A stretch of DNA of 64,000 nt from Cesiribacter sp. SM1 (GTDB lineage: Bacteria; Bacteroidota; Bacteroidia; Cytophagales; Cyclobacteriaceae): assembly GCF_020178975.1 (NCBI RefSeq), contig NZ_JAHXBU010000042.1, positions 62,001 through 126,000 on the forward strand. The letters are read 5' to 3'. The notes below the pieces were generated by a model. The model was given only the letters and a program-made list of their open reading frames with translations, did not search any database and had not been told where the DNA came from. Each line of letters opens with the position of its first letter. Positions within the stretch are counted from its first letter, which is position 1. Positions 25,717 through 34,350 of this stretch are shown one piece after another. Both the position numbers and the translations under genes were made by a program.

Positions 25717-27345
25717 TTAATCAACATCCCACCAGAGCGGAGTACCGCCGGTATCTGGCCCTCCCAGGAGCTGAACGGCCTCCTGGTAAGCAGCAGCGTT
25801 GTTTTGCGATTCTGAAGAAGGAAAAGCCAGGCGCTTGATGAATTCATTGGTATTGATGGTACCCCCGCTCCTGTTCTCCACCACCGGAAACTGTGTGGGA
25901 TAGCCTGTTCTGCGAAATTCCGACCAGGCCTCCTGCCCTTCCGGAAACATGGCTATCCATTTTTGGGTAATGATACGCTCCAGCTTTTCTTCAAATGGTG
26001 CAGCTTCAACCCACTGGATGGTGATATCAGATAACCAGGGAGAACCGGCAGGAACGTTATTAGCTGCATTCACAGGGTCTGTATAGGGAACTGCAACAGA
26101 GGTTGCGTCTGCGATGTAACCATCATAACCGCTTGCTCCTACCTGTTCAAAAGAGGCACTGATGCCTTTTTCATACAGCTCCTGTGCGCTGCCACCCATC
26201 TGCCAGCCGCGCAAGGCACCTTCTGCTCTTAGAAAGTAAACCTCTGCCGTTGTCATAAGCTGCAGCGGTGAGTTCAGGCCAATGTAATCGGCATTGATGC
26301 TGGAAAAGCCTACATAATCATCTTTAGCGTTGATTACGATTCCACTTCTGATGCCCTTATACTCTCCTGCAACACCGCTTTTTGTTGCAGGTGCAAAGTA
26401 AATTTTTAGCCGGGGGTCGTTATAACCTTTGAGGATAGACTCCATTTCTGCGCTCATGCGAATATCGCCCCAGCCATTGGCTATGGTGTAGAGAGGGTGC
26501 TGAACGCCCGGATCCTGTACAAAGGCTGCATCATCACTGGCAGTAAATACCCCAAACTGGTTATTCACGGCTGCTTCGGCTTCTGCCTGTGCTTTATCGG
26601 GAGCTACTTTGGAGATGCGCATGGCCAGGCGCAAGCGCAGCGAGTTGGCATATTTGATCCACTTGCTGTAGTCTCCGGCATAGATGTTATCAAAGCGCGC
26701 AAAGGGCTTTAGTCCGGGGTTTTCAGCTACATAATCAGTAAGGATGGTAACTGCCTCTTCCAGCTCATCAAACATAGCTTCGTATACCTGCTGCTGGCTG
26801 TCGTAGCGTGCGCTTGCACCTCCCTGCCCGGCCTGGGTGTATACAATGGGTCCAAAGGTATCGGTGAGCCGGTGCATGGAAGCAACTTTATGAATTACGC
26901 CCACTGCATAAAAGTGCGAGGCCCCGGGGTCTTCATCTGCCCTTCTCTTTACATTCATGAACGGTGCCAGTACGCCTGTATAAGGCAGGTTGTAGGTAAA
27001 GCCATTCCAGCCATCTACCAGTGCATAGGTGGTGTTGTTGGTATTATTGGCAAAGGGTGTGGGGGGCGACATATAGCCTGAAAACACATCGGCATTCAGG
27101 TTTTGGTACACCTGGTACTCCCAGGTGGTGTTATTGAAGTTGTAGTAAATAGAGTGCTGCATTTGCGGGAAAAAGCCTCCCACGTTCTGATAATCTATCT
27201 TCAGATCTTCGTCAGTAAGCCCGGTAGGATCGGTATTAAACTCCTCAAAACGATCGGTACAGGAGTACAGCAGCAGGGCAGCCAGCAGGCTTGTACAGCT
27301 AAGACTTTGGCTTATGCCCCTTCTTATATGGTTGTAGCTCTTCAT
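25717..27345 (-). CDS. SusD/RagB-like nutrient-binding lipoprotein
   Basis: A 542-residue outer-membrane lipoprotein of the SusD-like group 2 type. The N-terminus ends in LLAALLLYSCTDRFEEFNTDP with the lipidated Cys at 29 and the following F-x-x-x-N-T-D-P motif, which is characteristic. TPR-like helices follow, including HFYAVGVIHKVASMHRLTDTFG, where the family usually has the conserved DxxGP-like segment, and TAEVYFLRAEGALRGW. Near the end are ITQKWIAMFPEGQEAWSEFRRTGYP. It captures oligosaccharide or peptide ligands over its SusC partner, which lies 19 bases upstream in the transcript. Confidence 0.94.
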   Translation of the reverse strand: MKSYNHIRRGISQSLSCTSLLAALLLYSCTDRFEEFNTDPTGLTDEDLKIDYQNVGGFFPQMQHSIYYNFNNTTWEYQVYQNLNADVFSGYMSPPTPFANNTNNTTYALVDGWNGFTYNLPYTGVLAPFMNVKRRADEDPGASHFYAVGVIHKVASMHRLTDTFGPIVYTQAGQGGASARYDSQQQVYEAMFDELEEAVTILTDYVAENPGLKPFARFDNIYAGDYSKWIKYANSLRLRLAMRISKVAPDKAQAEAEAAVNNQFGVFTASDDAAFVQDPGVQHPLYTIANGWGDIRMSAEMESILKGYNDPRLKIYFAPATKSGVAGEYKGIRSGIVINAKDDYVGFSSINADYIGLNSPLQLMTTAEVYFLRAEGALRGWQMGGSAQELYEKGISASFEQVGASGYDGYIADATSVAVPYTDPVNAANNVPAGSPWLSDITIQWVEAAPFEEKLERIITQKWIAMFPEGQEAWSEFRRTGYPTQFPVVENRSGGTINTNEFIKRLAFPSSESQNNAAAYQEAVQLLGGPDTGGTPLWWDVD

Positions 27346-27364
27346 ATCAGTATAAGGAAAAAGA

Positions 27365-30300
27365 TTAGAAACTAACTTTCAGGTTAAGTCCGTAGCTCCT
27401 GGTAGTAGGCAGGCTAAAAATATCTACCCCCTGCAGGTTATTGCCAGTCGACATGGAAATTTCCGGATCATAGGGTGCTTCGTTGTAAAGGAAGAACAGG
27501 TTTCTGGCTACAAATGACAGCTGCAGGTTTTTCACGAAGCCCAGCGTGGCAGGGAACTGGTAGCCTAGGGATAACTCGCGCAGCCGCACATTGGTAGCGC
27601 TGTACACATATTCTGCGCTCACGCCATCACGGCCGGCAATGCCTCCGTAGTACCTTTCGGCTGGTATGTTGCCGGCAAAGGGCTCACCGGTTTCTTTTAC
27701 AATGGCTGGTACCGCTACCCCACCGGCGTTACGGGCTTCTGCCGTAGCCTGCGATACACCGTACTCATCCATTACTGCCTGGGTAAGAGACACAACCTCG
27801 CCGCCAACACGCGCATCAATCAAAAAACTAAGATTCAGGCCCTTATACGAGAGATTATTGGTAAAGCCCAGCTGCCATTTTGGGTTAGGATTACCCAGGC
27901 GCTCCAGCACCAGTTCTCCGTCTTCATTTGTCTTCTTCAAAGGTGTGCCATCTTCGGCAACAAAGAGGCTGCCGTTGTCGGCCCTGTCGAGTACAAAACC
28001 ATAGATATCTCCAAATGCACCTCCTACATTCAGTGCATTGGAGTAGCTGGTACTACCCTGTTCGGTAAGGATAACCATATTATCCTCAAGCTCATCGCTC
28101 AGCTCCAGCACTTCGTTTTTATTTCTCCAGAAGTTAAGGCCGGCTGACCAGTTTAATCCATCGCCCTTGATTACAGCATAGTTGAGCATAGCCTCTATTC
28201 CTTTATTTTGAATATCGCCGGCATTGATATAACGGTAGGAGTACAGGGTGCCGGCACTGGCCCTTATTCGCAGAACCTGGTCGCGGGTGTTAGTTTTGTA
28301 GTAGGTAAGGTTAAGCTCCAGCCTGTTGTTGAACAACCCCAGGTCTCCGCCAAATTCAAGAGAGGAGGAGATTTCTGGTTTTAGGTCAGTAAAGGGTGCT
28401 TCTGTGTTGAAATCTATGTTTCCGCCAGGGCTGATATAATGCAGCGGGTTGGTAAAATAGAGGGGAGCATCGTTGCCTACACTGGCATAAGAAGCTCTTA
28501 GTTTGGCCAGAGAAACAGCGGCTGGCAGGGTAAGCATTTCATCTACAATAAAGGTGGTGCCTATGGATGGATAGAAATAAGAACCGTTTGGTGTAAAGGC
28601 AAGTGTTGATGCCCAGTCGTTACGGCCGGTCAGGTCGAGGTATACCATATCCTTATAACCCAATTGTACCGATGCAAAAAGGGCCTGTAGCTGCCTTCTG
28701 TTGTTTATTTCTGTAATAGTGCTGCCTGGCTTCAGGTTGGCTAAGGTAAATACATTTGCAAAATGCAGGTCTGCGTTGTAGGAGTCGAAAGTTTCGCCCT
28801 GGCTACGGCTGTCGTTAATACTACCGCCCAGGGTGGCAGCAAGTGACAGGTCCCTAAACTGCTGGTTTACATTCAGGAGCAGGTCGCTGTAAAACTGTTG
28901 CTGCACCTGCTCCTCGCGGATGTAGCGCCCGTTTTCAGGGGTAATGACTGAGGTGGCGTAGATTTTATGGGTGTAGAGATCTGAAATGCGGTCAACGCTT
29001 ATCCTTCCCTGCACATTCATCCAGGGCAATATGGTATACTTGAGCGTGGCAGAACCAATTATCCTGCTGCGGTTGTCGTCGTTGGCATTCCTGTTCAGGA
29101 TCCAGTAAGGATTTTGCTGTGTTGGTTCCAGAAAAGCCCAGTTCTGGCCCATCAGTCTTCTTTCCGGGTTTTCTACCTCAAAATTATCTTCGTACTGCTG
29201 AAAATCTACACCACGCGGAAAAAGGTAGAGGCCCGTTAGCGGGTTAAAATAAAATCCGCTGGTAGGCCGGTTATGGGCTTTTTGGGTAAGGTAGTTAATG
29301 TTAGCATCAATCTTTAGTCTACTGTCGAACAGCTGGGTAGACTGGCGCAGGGTAAAGTTATGTCGTTTAAAATCACTGGTGGGCACAATGCCTTCTGAAT
29401 AGGTATTGGCATAGGAAAAGTAAGTCTGGGCATTTTCCGTACCCCCCGTAAATGCAAGTGAGTTGATGAAGGAGCTGCCGGTTCTGAAAAAATCCTGTAC
29501 ATCTACCGTAGGTTCATTGCCGCTTAGGGCTGGTCCCCAGCTGTAGGGCGAGGTGGTATTACGGGTGCCATTGTCATTGAGCGGCTGCCCGTACTGGTTC
29601 TGAAACTCCTGCAGCAGGATGGGCTGCTCCATGGTAAGGTTGGAGGAAAAGTCTATTCTTGATGCCCCCATTTTGCCACGTTTGGTCGTGATCACAATTA
29701 CACCATTGGCTGCCTGGCTGCCGTAGAGTGCTGAGGCCGAAGCTCCCTTCAGCACATTGATACTCTCAATATCATCGGGATTAAGGTTGGCAATACCATC
29801 ACCACCATCGCGACCAGCCGTGTTACGGTCGCCACCAAAGGCATTCAGAGGTTGCGAGGGGCTGCTGTTGAGCAGGGGAACACCATCGATCACGTAGAGC
29901 GGCTGGTTACTGCCAAGCGCTGACCTGTTGCCGCGTATGTTCACTTTTACAGAGCCTCCTACACCGGCAGCACTTCTGTTTATGGTTACGCCGGCAATTT
30001 TACCGGAGAGAGCGTTCATCAGGTTTGGGTCTTTAGCCCTGCTCAGCTCCTCTCCTCCTACCCTTTGGGTGGTATAGGTAAGCCCGCGGGTGTCTTTCTC
30101 TATACCCAGGGCTGTAACCACCAGCTCTTCCAGCTGGTCTACACTTTCTACCAGGCTAATACTCAGACTGGTGTTGCTGCCTACCGGCACCTCCTCTACA
30201 TTATACCCTACAAAGGAAAAAACGAGTACCGAAGCAGCATCGGGCACAGCCAGGGAAAAATTGCCATCTACATCAGTAATGGTTCCATTGTTGGTACCTT

Positions 30301-30445
30301 TTACCAGAACGGTAACACCAGGCAGCGGCTGCCCGGTTTTGTTGTCTAACACTTTACCCCGTACTGCAATCTGAGCGGTGGCTTCTGGCAGGGCCACCAG
30401 CCCAATCAGCAAGGCCAGCAAGAAGGTATGTAAAAACTTTTCCAT
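27365..30445 (-). CDS. SusC/RagA-like TonB-dependent outer-membrane transporter
   Basis: A 1026-residue receptor. Residues 1-25 are a signal peptide ending ATAQ. A carboxypeptidase-regulatory-like domain (about 26-105, GQPLPGVTVLVKGTNNGTITDVDGNF) is followed by the TonB-box region LEELVVTALGIEKDTRGLTYT. The plug contains RAKDPNLMNALSGKIAGV, RGNRSALGSNQPLYVIDGVP and NVLKGASASALYGSQAANG, the SusC signature. The 22-strand barrel ends in YGLNLKVSF with the terminal Phe. There is no N-terminal FecR-interacting domain, so no anti-sigma control is evident. It heads the susC-susD-GH20-symporter operon and is divergent from a LytS/LytTR pair. Confidence 0.95.
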   Translation of the reverse strand: MEKFLHTFLLALLIGLVALPEATAQIAVRGKVLDNKTGQPLPGVTVLVKGTNNGTITDVDGNFSLAVPDAASVLVFSFVGYNVEEVPVGSNTSLSISLVESVDQLEELVVTALGIEKDTRGLTYTTQRVGGEELSRAKDPNLMNALSGKIAGVTINRSAAGVGGSVKVNIRGNRSALGSNQPLYVIDGVPLLNSSPSQPLNAFGGDRNTAGRDGGDGIANLNPDDIESINVLKGASASALYGSQAANGVIVITTKRGKMGASRIDFSSNLTMEQPILLQEFQNQYGQPLNDNGTRNTTSPYSWGPALSGNEPTVDVQDFFRTGSSFINSLAFTGGTENAQTYFSYANTYSEGIVPTSDFKRHNFTLRQSTQLFDSRLKIDANINYLTQKAHNRPTSGFYFNPLTGLYLFPRGVDFQQYEDNFEVENPERRLMGQNWAFLEPTQQNPYWILNRNANDDNRSRIIGSATLKYTILPWMNVQGRISVDRISDLYTHKIYATSVITPENGRYIREEQVQQQFYSDLLLNVNQQFRDLSLAATLGGSINDSRSQGETFDSYNADLHFANVFTLANLKPGSTITEINNRRQLQALFASVQLGYKDMVYLDLTGRNDWASTLAFTPNGSYFYPSIGTTFIVDEMLTLPAAVSLAKLRASYASVGNDAPLYFTNPLHYISPGGNIDFNTEAPFTDLKPEISSSLEFGGDLGLFNNRLELNLTYYKTNTRDQVLRIRASAGTLYSYRYINAGDIQNKGIEAMLNYAVIKGDGLNWSAGLNFWRNKNEVLELSDELEDNMVILTEQGSTSYSNALNVGGAFGDIYGFVLDRADNGSLFVAEDGTPLKKTNEDGELVLERLGNPNPKWQLGFTNNLSYKGLNLSFLIDARVGGEVVSLTQAVMDEYGVSQATAEARNAGGVAVPAIVKETGEPFAGNIPAERYYGGIAGRDGVSAEYVYSATNVRLRELSLGYQFPATLGFVKNLQLSFVARNLFFLYNEAPYDPEISMSTGNNLQGVDIFSLPTTRSYGLNLKVSF

Positions 30446-30455
30446 AGGTTGGTGA

Positions 30456-30472
30456 TTGATTTACTAAATCAA
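30456..30472. promoter_or_regulatory. Perfect 8-1-8 palindrome next to the susC start
   Basis: TTGATTTA-C-TAAATCAA lies 11 bases upstream of the susC ATG. It could be a repressor/activator site or, as RNA, a small hairpin in the leader that masks the start. No known regulator of this site is recognised. Confidence 0.4.
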
Positions 30473-30757
30473 ATTGCTTTAAATTCTTACATCAATAAAA
30501 TTTAATACTGCATTTTAGCTGAACAGCAAAATTTTGTAGCTAAACGGCGAAGCGAGACGTTACCAAGAGCCCATCTCACTTCATGCAAACGGTTGAATTA
30601 CACTGAAATGCTAATAAAGCAATGGTTTGGTTACCTATCCTATTCTGGCTCGGTGGTTTTATGCAGGCAATCGGCTACAGGAGGTGCTTTTAAAATCTTA
30701 AGTACTAACTGTATTCTTACATCTTGATTTTATTTATTATATTCATGGAAATCGCCT
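30473..30757. other. Divergent intergenic region between susC and the LytS gene
   Basis: About 285 AT-rich bases hold the two divergent promoters. I see no exact TAnnTTTG on either strand, so the promoters may be non-consensus or need an activator. The fragment GCAAACGGTTGAA at about 30587 resembles a half-palindrome of LacI type but is imperfect. Confidence 0.35.
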
Positions 30758-31885
30758 ATGGTTAAGCCAGCTAACATATCACTCAGTCCAGAAGCCACCA
30801 TTGGAACAGGGGCTGGCAAATGGCAGCCGGGAACGCTCCTGAAGAAGCCCCTCTTCTACCACATCACTTTCTGGGCCTTATATTTTCTGCTGAACATTAT
30901 GCGCTGGGGAAGCTACTTTGATGATTATGTGTACTCCCTTAAATCGAACCTGGTAGAGTTTCCCATCCACATCCTGCTGGTGTATTTTAACCTCTACTTT
31001 TTGCTGCCCCGCTTTCTGCGAACCAACCTGTCCATGTACATCCTCATCCTGTTTACGGCGGTGCTGGCCCTTTCGCTCCTGCGCATTGTGCTTACCTATG
31101 AGTTTGTTACCACCGATATCTGGCGGGAATCTACTGTGAAGCAGGAGTCGCTATTTAATCTTAATTACGTGCTGGCGGTGTTTATTGGTGAAATATATGT
31201 GGTAGGCCTCACTACGGCCATTAAGCTTGGTTTCGATTGGGTAGAAACCCAAAAGATAAACCGAGAGTTGGAGCGGCAAAACCATGAAACCGAGCTTTCG
31301 TTTCTGCGCTCGCAGGTACAGCCCCACTTTTTCTTCAACACCCTTAACAATTTGTACTCGCTCACGCTCGATAAATCTGACCGGGCACCAGATACCGTAC
31401 TGAAGCTATCGGAGCTGATGAGTCATGTAATTTACAATGGTAACAAGTCCCGCATCGAACTCCTGGAGGAAGTAAAGCATATTCAGAATTACATAGACCT
31501 GGAAACCCTGCGTTACGGCGATAAACTTGATGTGGCTTTTGAGGTAGAGGGCGTGCTCGAGGACAAATATGTACCTCCGCTTATTCTTATTCCCTTCATC
31601 GAAAACAGCTTTAAGCATGGCATCCAATTGCGCAATGGCTGCATTCCCCTGCGCATCAGGCTGGCGGTTAAGGAGGAACACCTGTTTTTTACCATCTGGA
31701 ACCTGCGCAACCGTGAGCCCGGTGCAGGAAGTAAAACCGGAATTTTTCACAAAGGCTCCGGCATTGGCATACAGAATACCCGTCGCAGGTTAGAGCTGAT
31801 CTACGATCACAACTTTGATCTGGAGATCCAGGAATCCGCAGAATCCTTCACTGTTTCACTAAAAGTAAAGCTCGATGAAGTTTAG
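30758..31885 (+). CDS. LytS-type sensor histidine kinase
   Basis: A 375-residue inner-membrane kinase. Four hydrophobic helices occupy about 33-50, 66-85, 93-113 and 135-155. The coiled linker (WVETQKINRELERQNHETEL) leads to the His_kinase motif FLRSQVQPHFFFNTLNNLYSL, with the phosphoacceptor His190. The ATPase domain holds LILIPFIENSFKHGI and GIGIQNTRRRLELIY. No periplasmic sensor domain is present, so the signal is sensed within or next to the membrane. It overlaps the LytTR regulator gene by 11 bases. Its place beside the PUL invites, but does not prove, a role in PUL control. Confidence 0.93.
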   Translation: MVKPANISLSPEATIGTGAGKWQPGTLLKKPLFYHITFWALYFLLNIMRWGSYFDDYVYSLKSNLVEFPIHILLVYFNLYFLLPRFLRTNLSMYILILFTAVLALSLLRIVLTYEFVTTDIWRESTVKQESLFNLNYVLAVFIGEIYVVGLTTAIKLGFDWVETQKINRELERQNHETELSFLRSQVQPHFFFNTLNNLYSLTLDKSDRAPDTVLKLSELMSHVIYNGNKSRIELLEEVKHIQNYIDLETLRYGDKLDVAFEVEGVLEDKYVPPLILIPFIENSFKHGIQLRNGCIPLRIRLAVKEEHLFFTIWNLRNREPGAGSKTGIFHKGSGIGIQNTRRRLELIYDHNFDLEIQESAESFTVSLKVKLDEV

Positions 31886-32597
31886 TTGTCTGATCATTGA
31901 TGATGAGCCCCTGGCCATCAATGTTATCAAAACACATCTTAGCAAGTTTGACGCCTTTGAGGTGGCCGGCACCTTCGAGAGTGCCATTGATGCCTTCAAC
32001 TACCTGAAGTCGAACCCGGCGCAGCTGCTGTTTCTGGATATTAACCTGCCCGGACTTAGCGGCATTGATTTTATCAGGAACCTCGACCACCCTCCTGCAG
32101 TAATTGTTACCACCGCCTATAGGGAGTATGCAGTAGAAAGCTTTGAGCTTGATGTGATGGATTACCTGGTAAAACCCATTGCCTTTCCCCGCTTTATGAA
32201 AGCTATTGACAAAGCAACCAACCTGCTGCAACAGCACGACAAGCCACTTACAGCAGCGCTACAGGCCGAAGCTGATAACTTTATTTTTGTGAGGGCCGAT
32301 AAAAAGAACGTAAAGGTGCAGCATGCCGACATTCTGTACATCGAAAGCCTGAAGGACTACATCAGGATCAAAACCATCTATGAAGACCTGATCGTGCACC
32401 AGAACTTAAGCCAGTTTACCAGCCAACTACCTGCCGATAAGTTTTTGCGGATCCATCGCTCCTTTACCGTTTCATTTGAGAAGATCAGCTCTGTTTCCGG
32501 CACTAAGCTATATGTAGGACCCAAGGCACTGCCCATTGGCAGAATTTTTCAGAAAGAGGTAAAAAATACAATACTGAAAAAAGAAAGTGTAGGTTGA
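31875..32597 (+). CDS. LytTR-family response regulator
   Basis: A 240-residue regulator. The receiver domain (1-120) has the acidic pair DDEP at 9-12, phospho-acceptor Asp55 in LLFLDINLPGLSG, and YLVKPIAFPRF with the conserved Lys. The LytTR DNA-binding domain (about 135-235) begins FIFVRADKKNVKVQHADILYIESLKDYI and ends FLRIHRSFTVSFEKI and LPIGRIFQKEV. LytTR proteins bind direct repeats near promoters. It is translated with the upstream kinase (11-base overlap), so the two form one two-component system. The target genes are unknown. Confidence 0.95.
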   Translation: MKFSCLIIDDEPLAINVIKTHLSKFDAFEVAGTFESAIDAFNYLKSNPAQLLFLDINLPGLSGIDFIRNLDHPPAVIVTTAYREYAVESFELDVMDYLVKPIAFPRFMKAIDKATNLLQQHDKPLTAALQAEADNFIFVRADKKNVKVQHADILYIESLKDYIRIKTIYEDLIVHQNLSQFTSQLPADKFLRIHRSFTVSFEKISSVSGTKLYVGPKALPIGRIFQKEVKNTILKKESVG

Positions 32598-32908
32598 TAC
32601 CCACAGGTGCAGACTAAAGGCTATAAAAAAGCAGGCTAATCCAAAGCCTGTGTAAGGGCCTGAATATAGGCCGCAGCCTAAGGGGAAACCCTGTGCCAGC
32701 TGCTGTAATTTAACCCAGCAGTCATCAACACTTACCTGTAAAAGAGAGGCTACATAGCACCAAAAAAGTAATAAAACATGAAAAGAAGCTTACTTTCAGA
32801 GGCAATTTTTGGCTCTTAGAAGCGCTAAGGCGTGAAAATATGCTGCTGCGGGAAGAAAAGCAGAGGTTATAAGGTAGCGAGAAGCGCACTATCCCTGAAT
32901 AGAAATAA
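32598..32908 (+). other. Intergenic region after the LytTR gene
   Basis: About 310 bases with several short hairpins (GCAGGCT/AGCCTG, GGGCCT/AGGCC, AGGG/CCCT) between 32631 and 32700. They sit downstream of the regulator gene and upstream of the shared terminator. I see no protein frame with support. Confidence 0.35.
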
Positions 32909-32956
32909 AAAGGGACATCCCTGGGTTTTAAGCCTGCAGATGTCCCTCTTTTTTTA
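32909..32956. terminator. Bidirectional terminator
   Basis: AAGGGACATC / GATGTCCCT (about 32910-32919 and 32939-32947) flanked by an A-run on the left and a T-run on the right. It can end the convergent LytTR and desaturase transcripts. Confidence 0.85.
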
Positions 32957-32969
32957 TCAAATTGAAATT

Positions 32970-33956
32970 TTAATAACGCTTTCCTATCCAGCTGAACTCG
33001 TAGTCAAGTTCGGGTAGTTTCATTCTGTCGGCAATGCGTTTCAGGCGATCGGGCAGGGCCATCAGGTAATCCCTTGCCTTCTCTCCTTTGTCGTTCAAAT
33101 CCCCCAGGTGCTCTATCTCCCATCCTTTTATCAGCTTTGAGAGAATCTGAATGTAATCATGGGTGGTGTATACCCCCAGCCGCTGGGCAGCATTCGAGAA
33201 ATGCTCAAACGTACTGCCTATCTGTCCGCCTGTTTCCCGCAGTAAATGAGCCGGCATCACAATTTTCTTCTTCATCATATCTGCAAAGGCCAGCATCATT
33301 TCATTAGGGTCTACCTCAAAAATCTTCTTTACAAAAGACTGATAAGCACGGGCGTGGCGCATCTCATCCCCGGCAATGATGGCGCAGATTCTTGCCAGTT
33401 CGGCATTATCTGCTTGCTTGGCCAGGGCTGCTACCCTGCCATGCGACATATTGGTGGCCAGCTCCTGAAAGCTGGTGTAAATAAAACTGCGGTAAGGATC
33501 GCCTGCTGTCTGCAGATCAAAACCATCGGCAATCAGGTACTGGGTAGAAACCTCCACCTCCCGCATGTTTACCCTGCCCGATAGATAAAGATAACGGTTC
33601 AGCAAGTCTCCATGCCGGTTCTCTTCTGCCGACCACTTTCTCACCCACTCCTTCCAGGAGCTTTCTTTTTCCTGCTGAATACCTTCAATGGACATCAGCC
33701 AGGCTTCGTAAGTAGGCAGAGCCTCCTCAGTAACAGTGTCACCAATGAGTACTGCCCAAAAATCATAAGGCAGCTCCCTGGCACTCTCCTGCAGCTGCTT
33801 TACTTTGTCGAAGAAATCATGCTGGGTAGAATCAGGCAATAAATCTGCTGGTTGCCAGCTCTTTTCAACTGACTTAAGAAACTTTTCAATTCCCTCCTCC
33901 ACAAAACCCTCCAGGTGTCGCATCACCTCTAATCTGCTATAGGCTAGTTTTATCAT
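32970..33956 (-). CDS. Acyl-[acyl-carrier-protein] desaturase
   Basis: A 328-residue soluble di-iron desaturase (stearoyl-ACP desaturase type) that puts a double bond into acyl-ACP. Two iron motifs are visible: EENRH with E112 and H115, and DEMRH with E198 and H201. FQELATNMSH near 163-171 supplies another ligand. The length matches bacterial members. An internal Met at residue 12 is a possible alternative start. It is monocistronic, divergent from nothing close, and ends at a shared terminator. It would tune membrane fluidity; no electron donor gene is adjacent. Confidence 0.93.
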   Translation of the reverse strand: MIKLAYSRLEVMRHLEGFVEEGIEKFLKSVEKSWQPADLLPDSTQHDFFDKVKQLQESARELPYDFWAVLIGDTVTEEALPTYEAWLMSIEGIQQEKESSWKEWVRKWSAEENRHGDLLNRYLYLSGRVNMREVEVSTQYLIADGFDLQTAGDPYRSFIYTSFQELATNMSHGRVAALAKQADNAELARICAIIAGDEMRHARAYQSFVKKIFEVDPNEMMLAFADMMKKKIVMPAHLLRETGGQIGSTFEHFSNAAQRLGVYTTHDYIQILSKLIKGWEIEHLGDLNDKGEKARDYLMALPDRLKRIADRMKLPELDYEFSWIGKRY

Positions 33957-34283
33957 TCGTGTTAAAAATACAATTAGATCCTGCTTAAGAAACTTAAGAC
34001 TCAGAATAAGGTTTTGACAGCTGTTTTTTCTGTTCCAAACGCAAGCAAAGTACTCCGGTAATCGCTCACCTGCTTAGCCTTAACTTATGAATGTACGAAA
34101 TTAAAAACAACAAGCGCTATCAACAGGCTAACTTTCTTGCTATAGGGAGATCACTGCCTGCCGTTTGCTGCTGAAGGTACTCCAACATACACGTTTGGCT
34201 GCCATTTTTACTACAAAAGACCTGGCCAGTCTGGAGGAACGAAAGCTTGAACAGCTGAAATATCCGGCCTATAGTGCAAAGCA
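33957..34283. other. Intergenic region with a possible gene remnant
   Basis: About 327 bases between the desaturase start and the gltD terminator. In one plus frame an open stretch from 34132 to a TAA at 34285 reads LLLKVLQHTRLAAIFTTKD and LEERKLEQLKYPAYSAKQ. It resembles the end of a protein but has no ATG, only a TTG at 34165. I treat it as a possible remnant or small unrecognised gene. Confidence 0.25.
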
Positions 34284-34320
34284 ATAAAAAAGCCCGTAAC
34301 TATTAGCTACAGGCTTTTTG
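34284..34320 (-). terminator. Terminator of the gltB-gltD operon
   Basis: Stem AAAAAGCC-cGTA / TAC-aGGCTTTTT (about 34287-34298 and 34308-34319), reading into a T-run on the minus strand, 30 bases after the gltD stop. Confidence 0.85.
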
Positions 34321-34350
34321 TTGGTTGGTTTAGGTTGTAATTGAGAGTCT

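Noticed and set aside
25575-25838. 87-codon plus frame with a hydrophobic start
   Set aside because: Its second half is antisense to the end of susD, and no neighbour or promoter supports it.
32630-32760. Cobalamin riboswitch-like text (AAGGGGAA, GCTGCTGTAA)
   Set aside because: The GGTGAAA-like and B12-box elements are missing, and the region is downstream of the LytTR gene and upstream of a terminator, with no gene to control.
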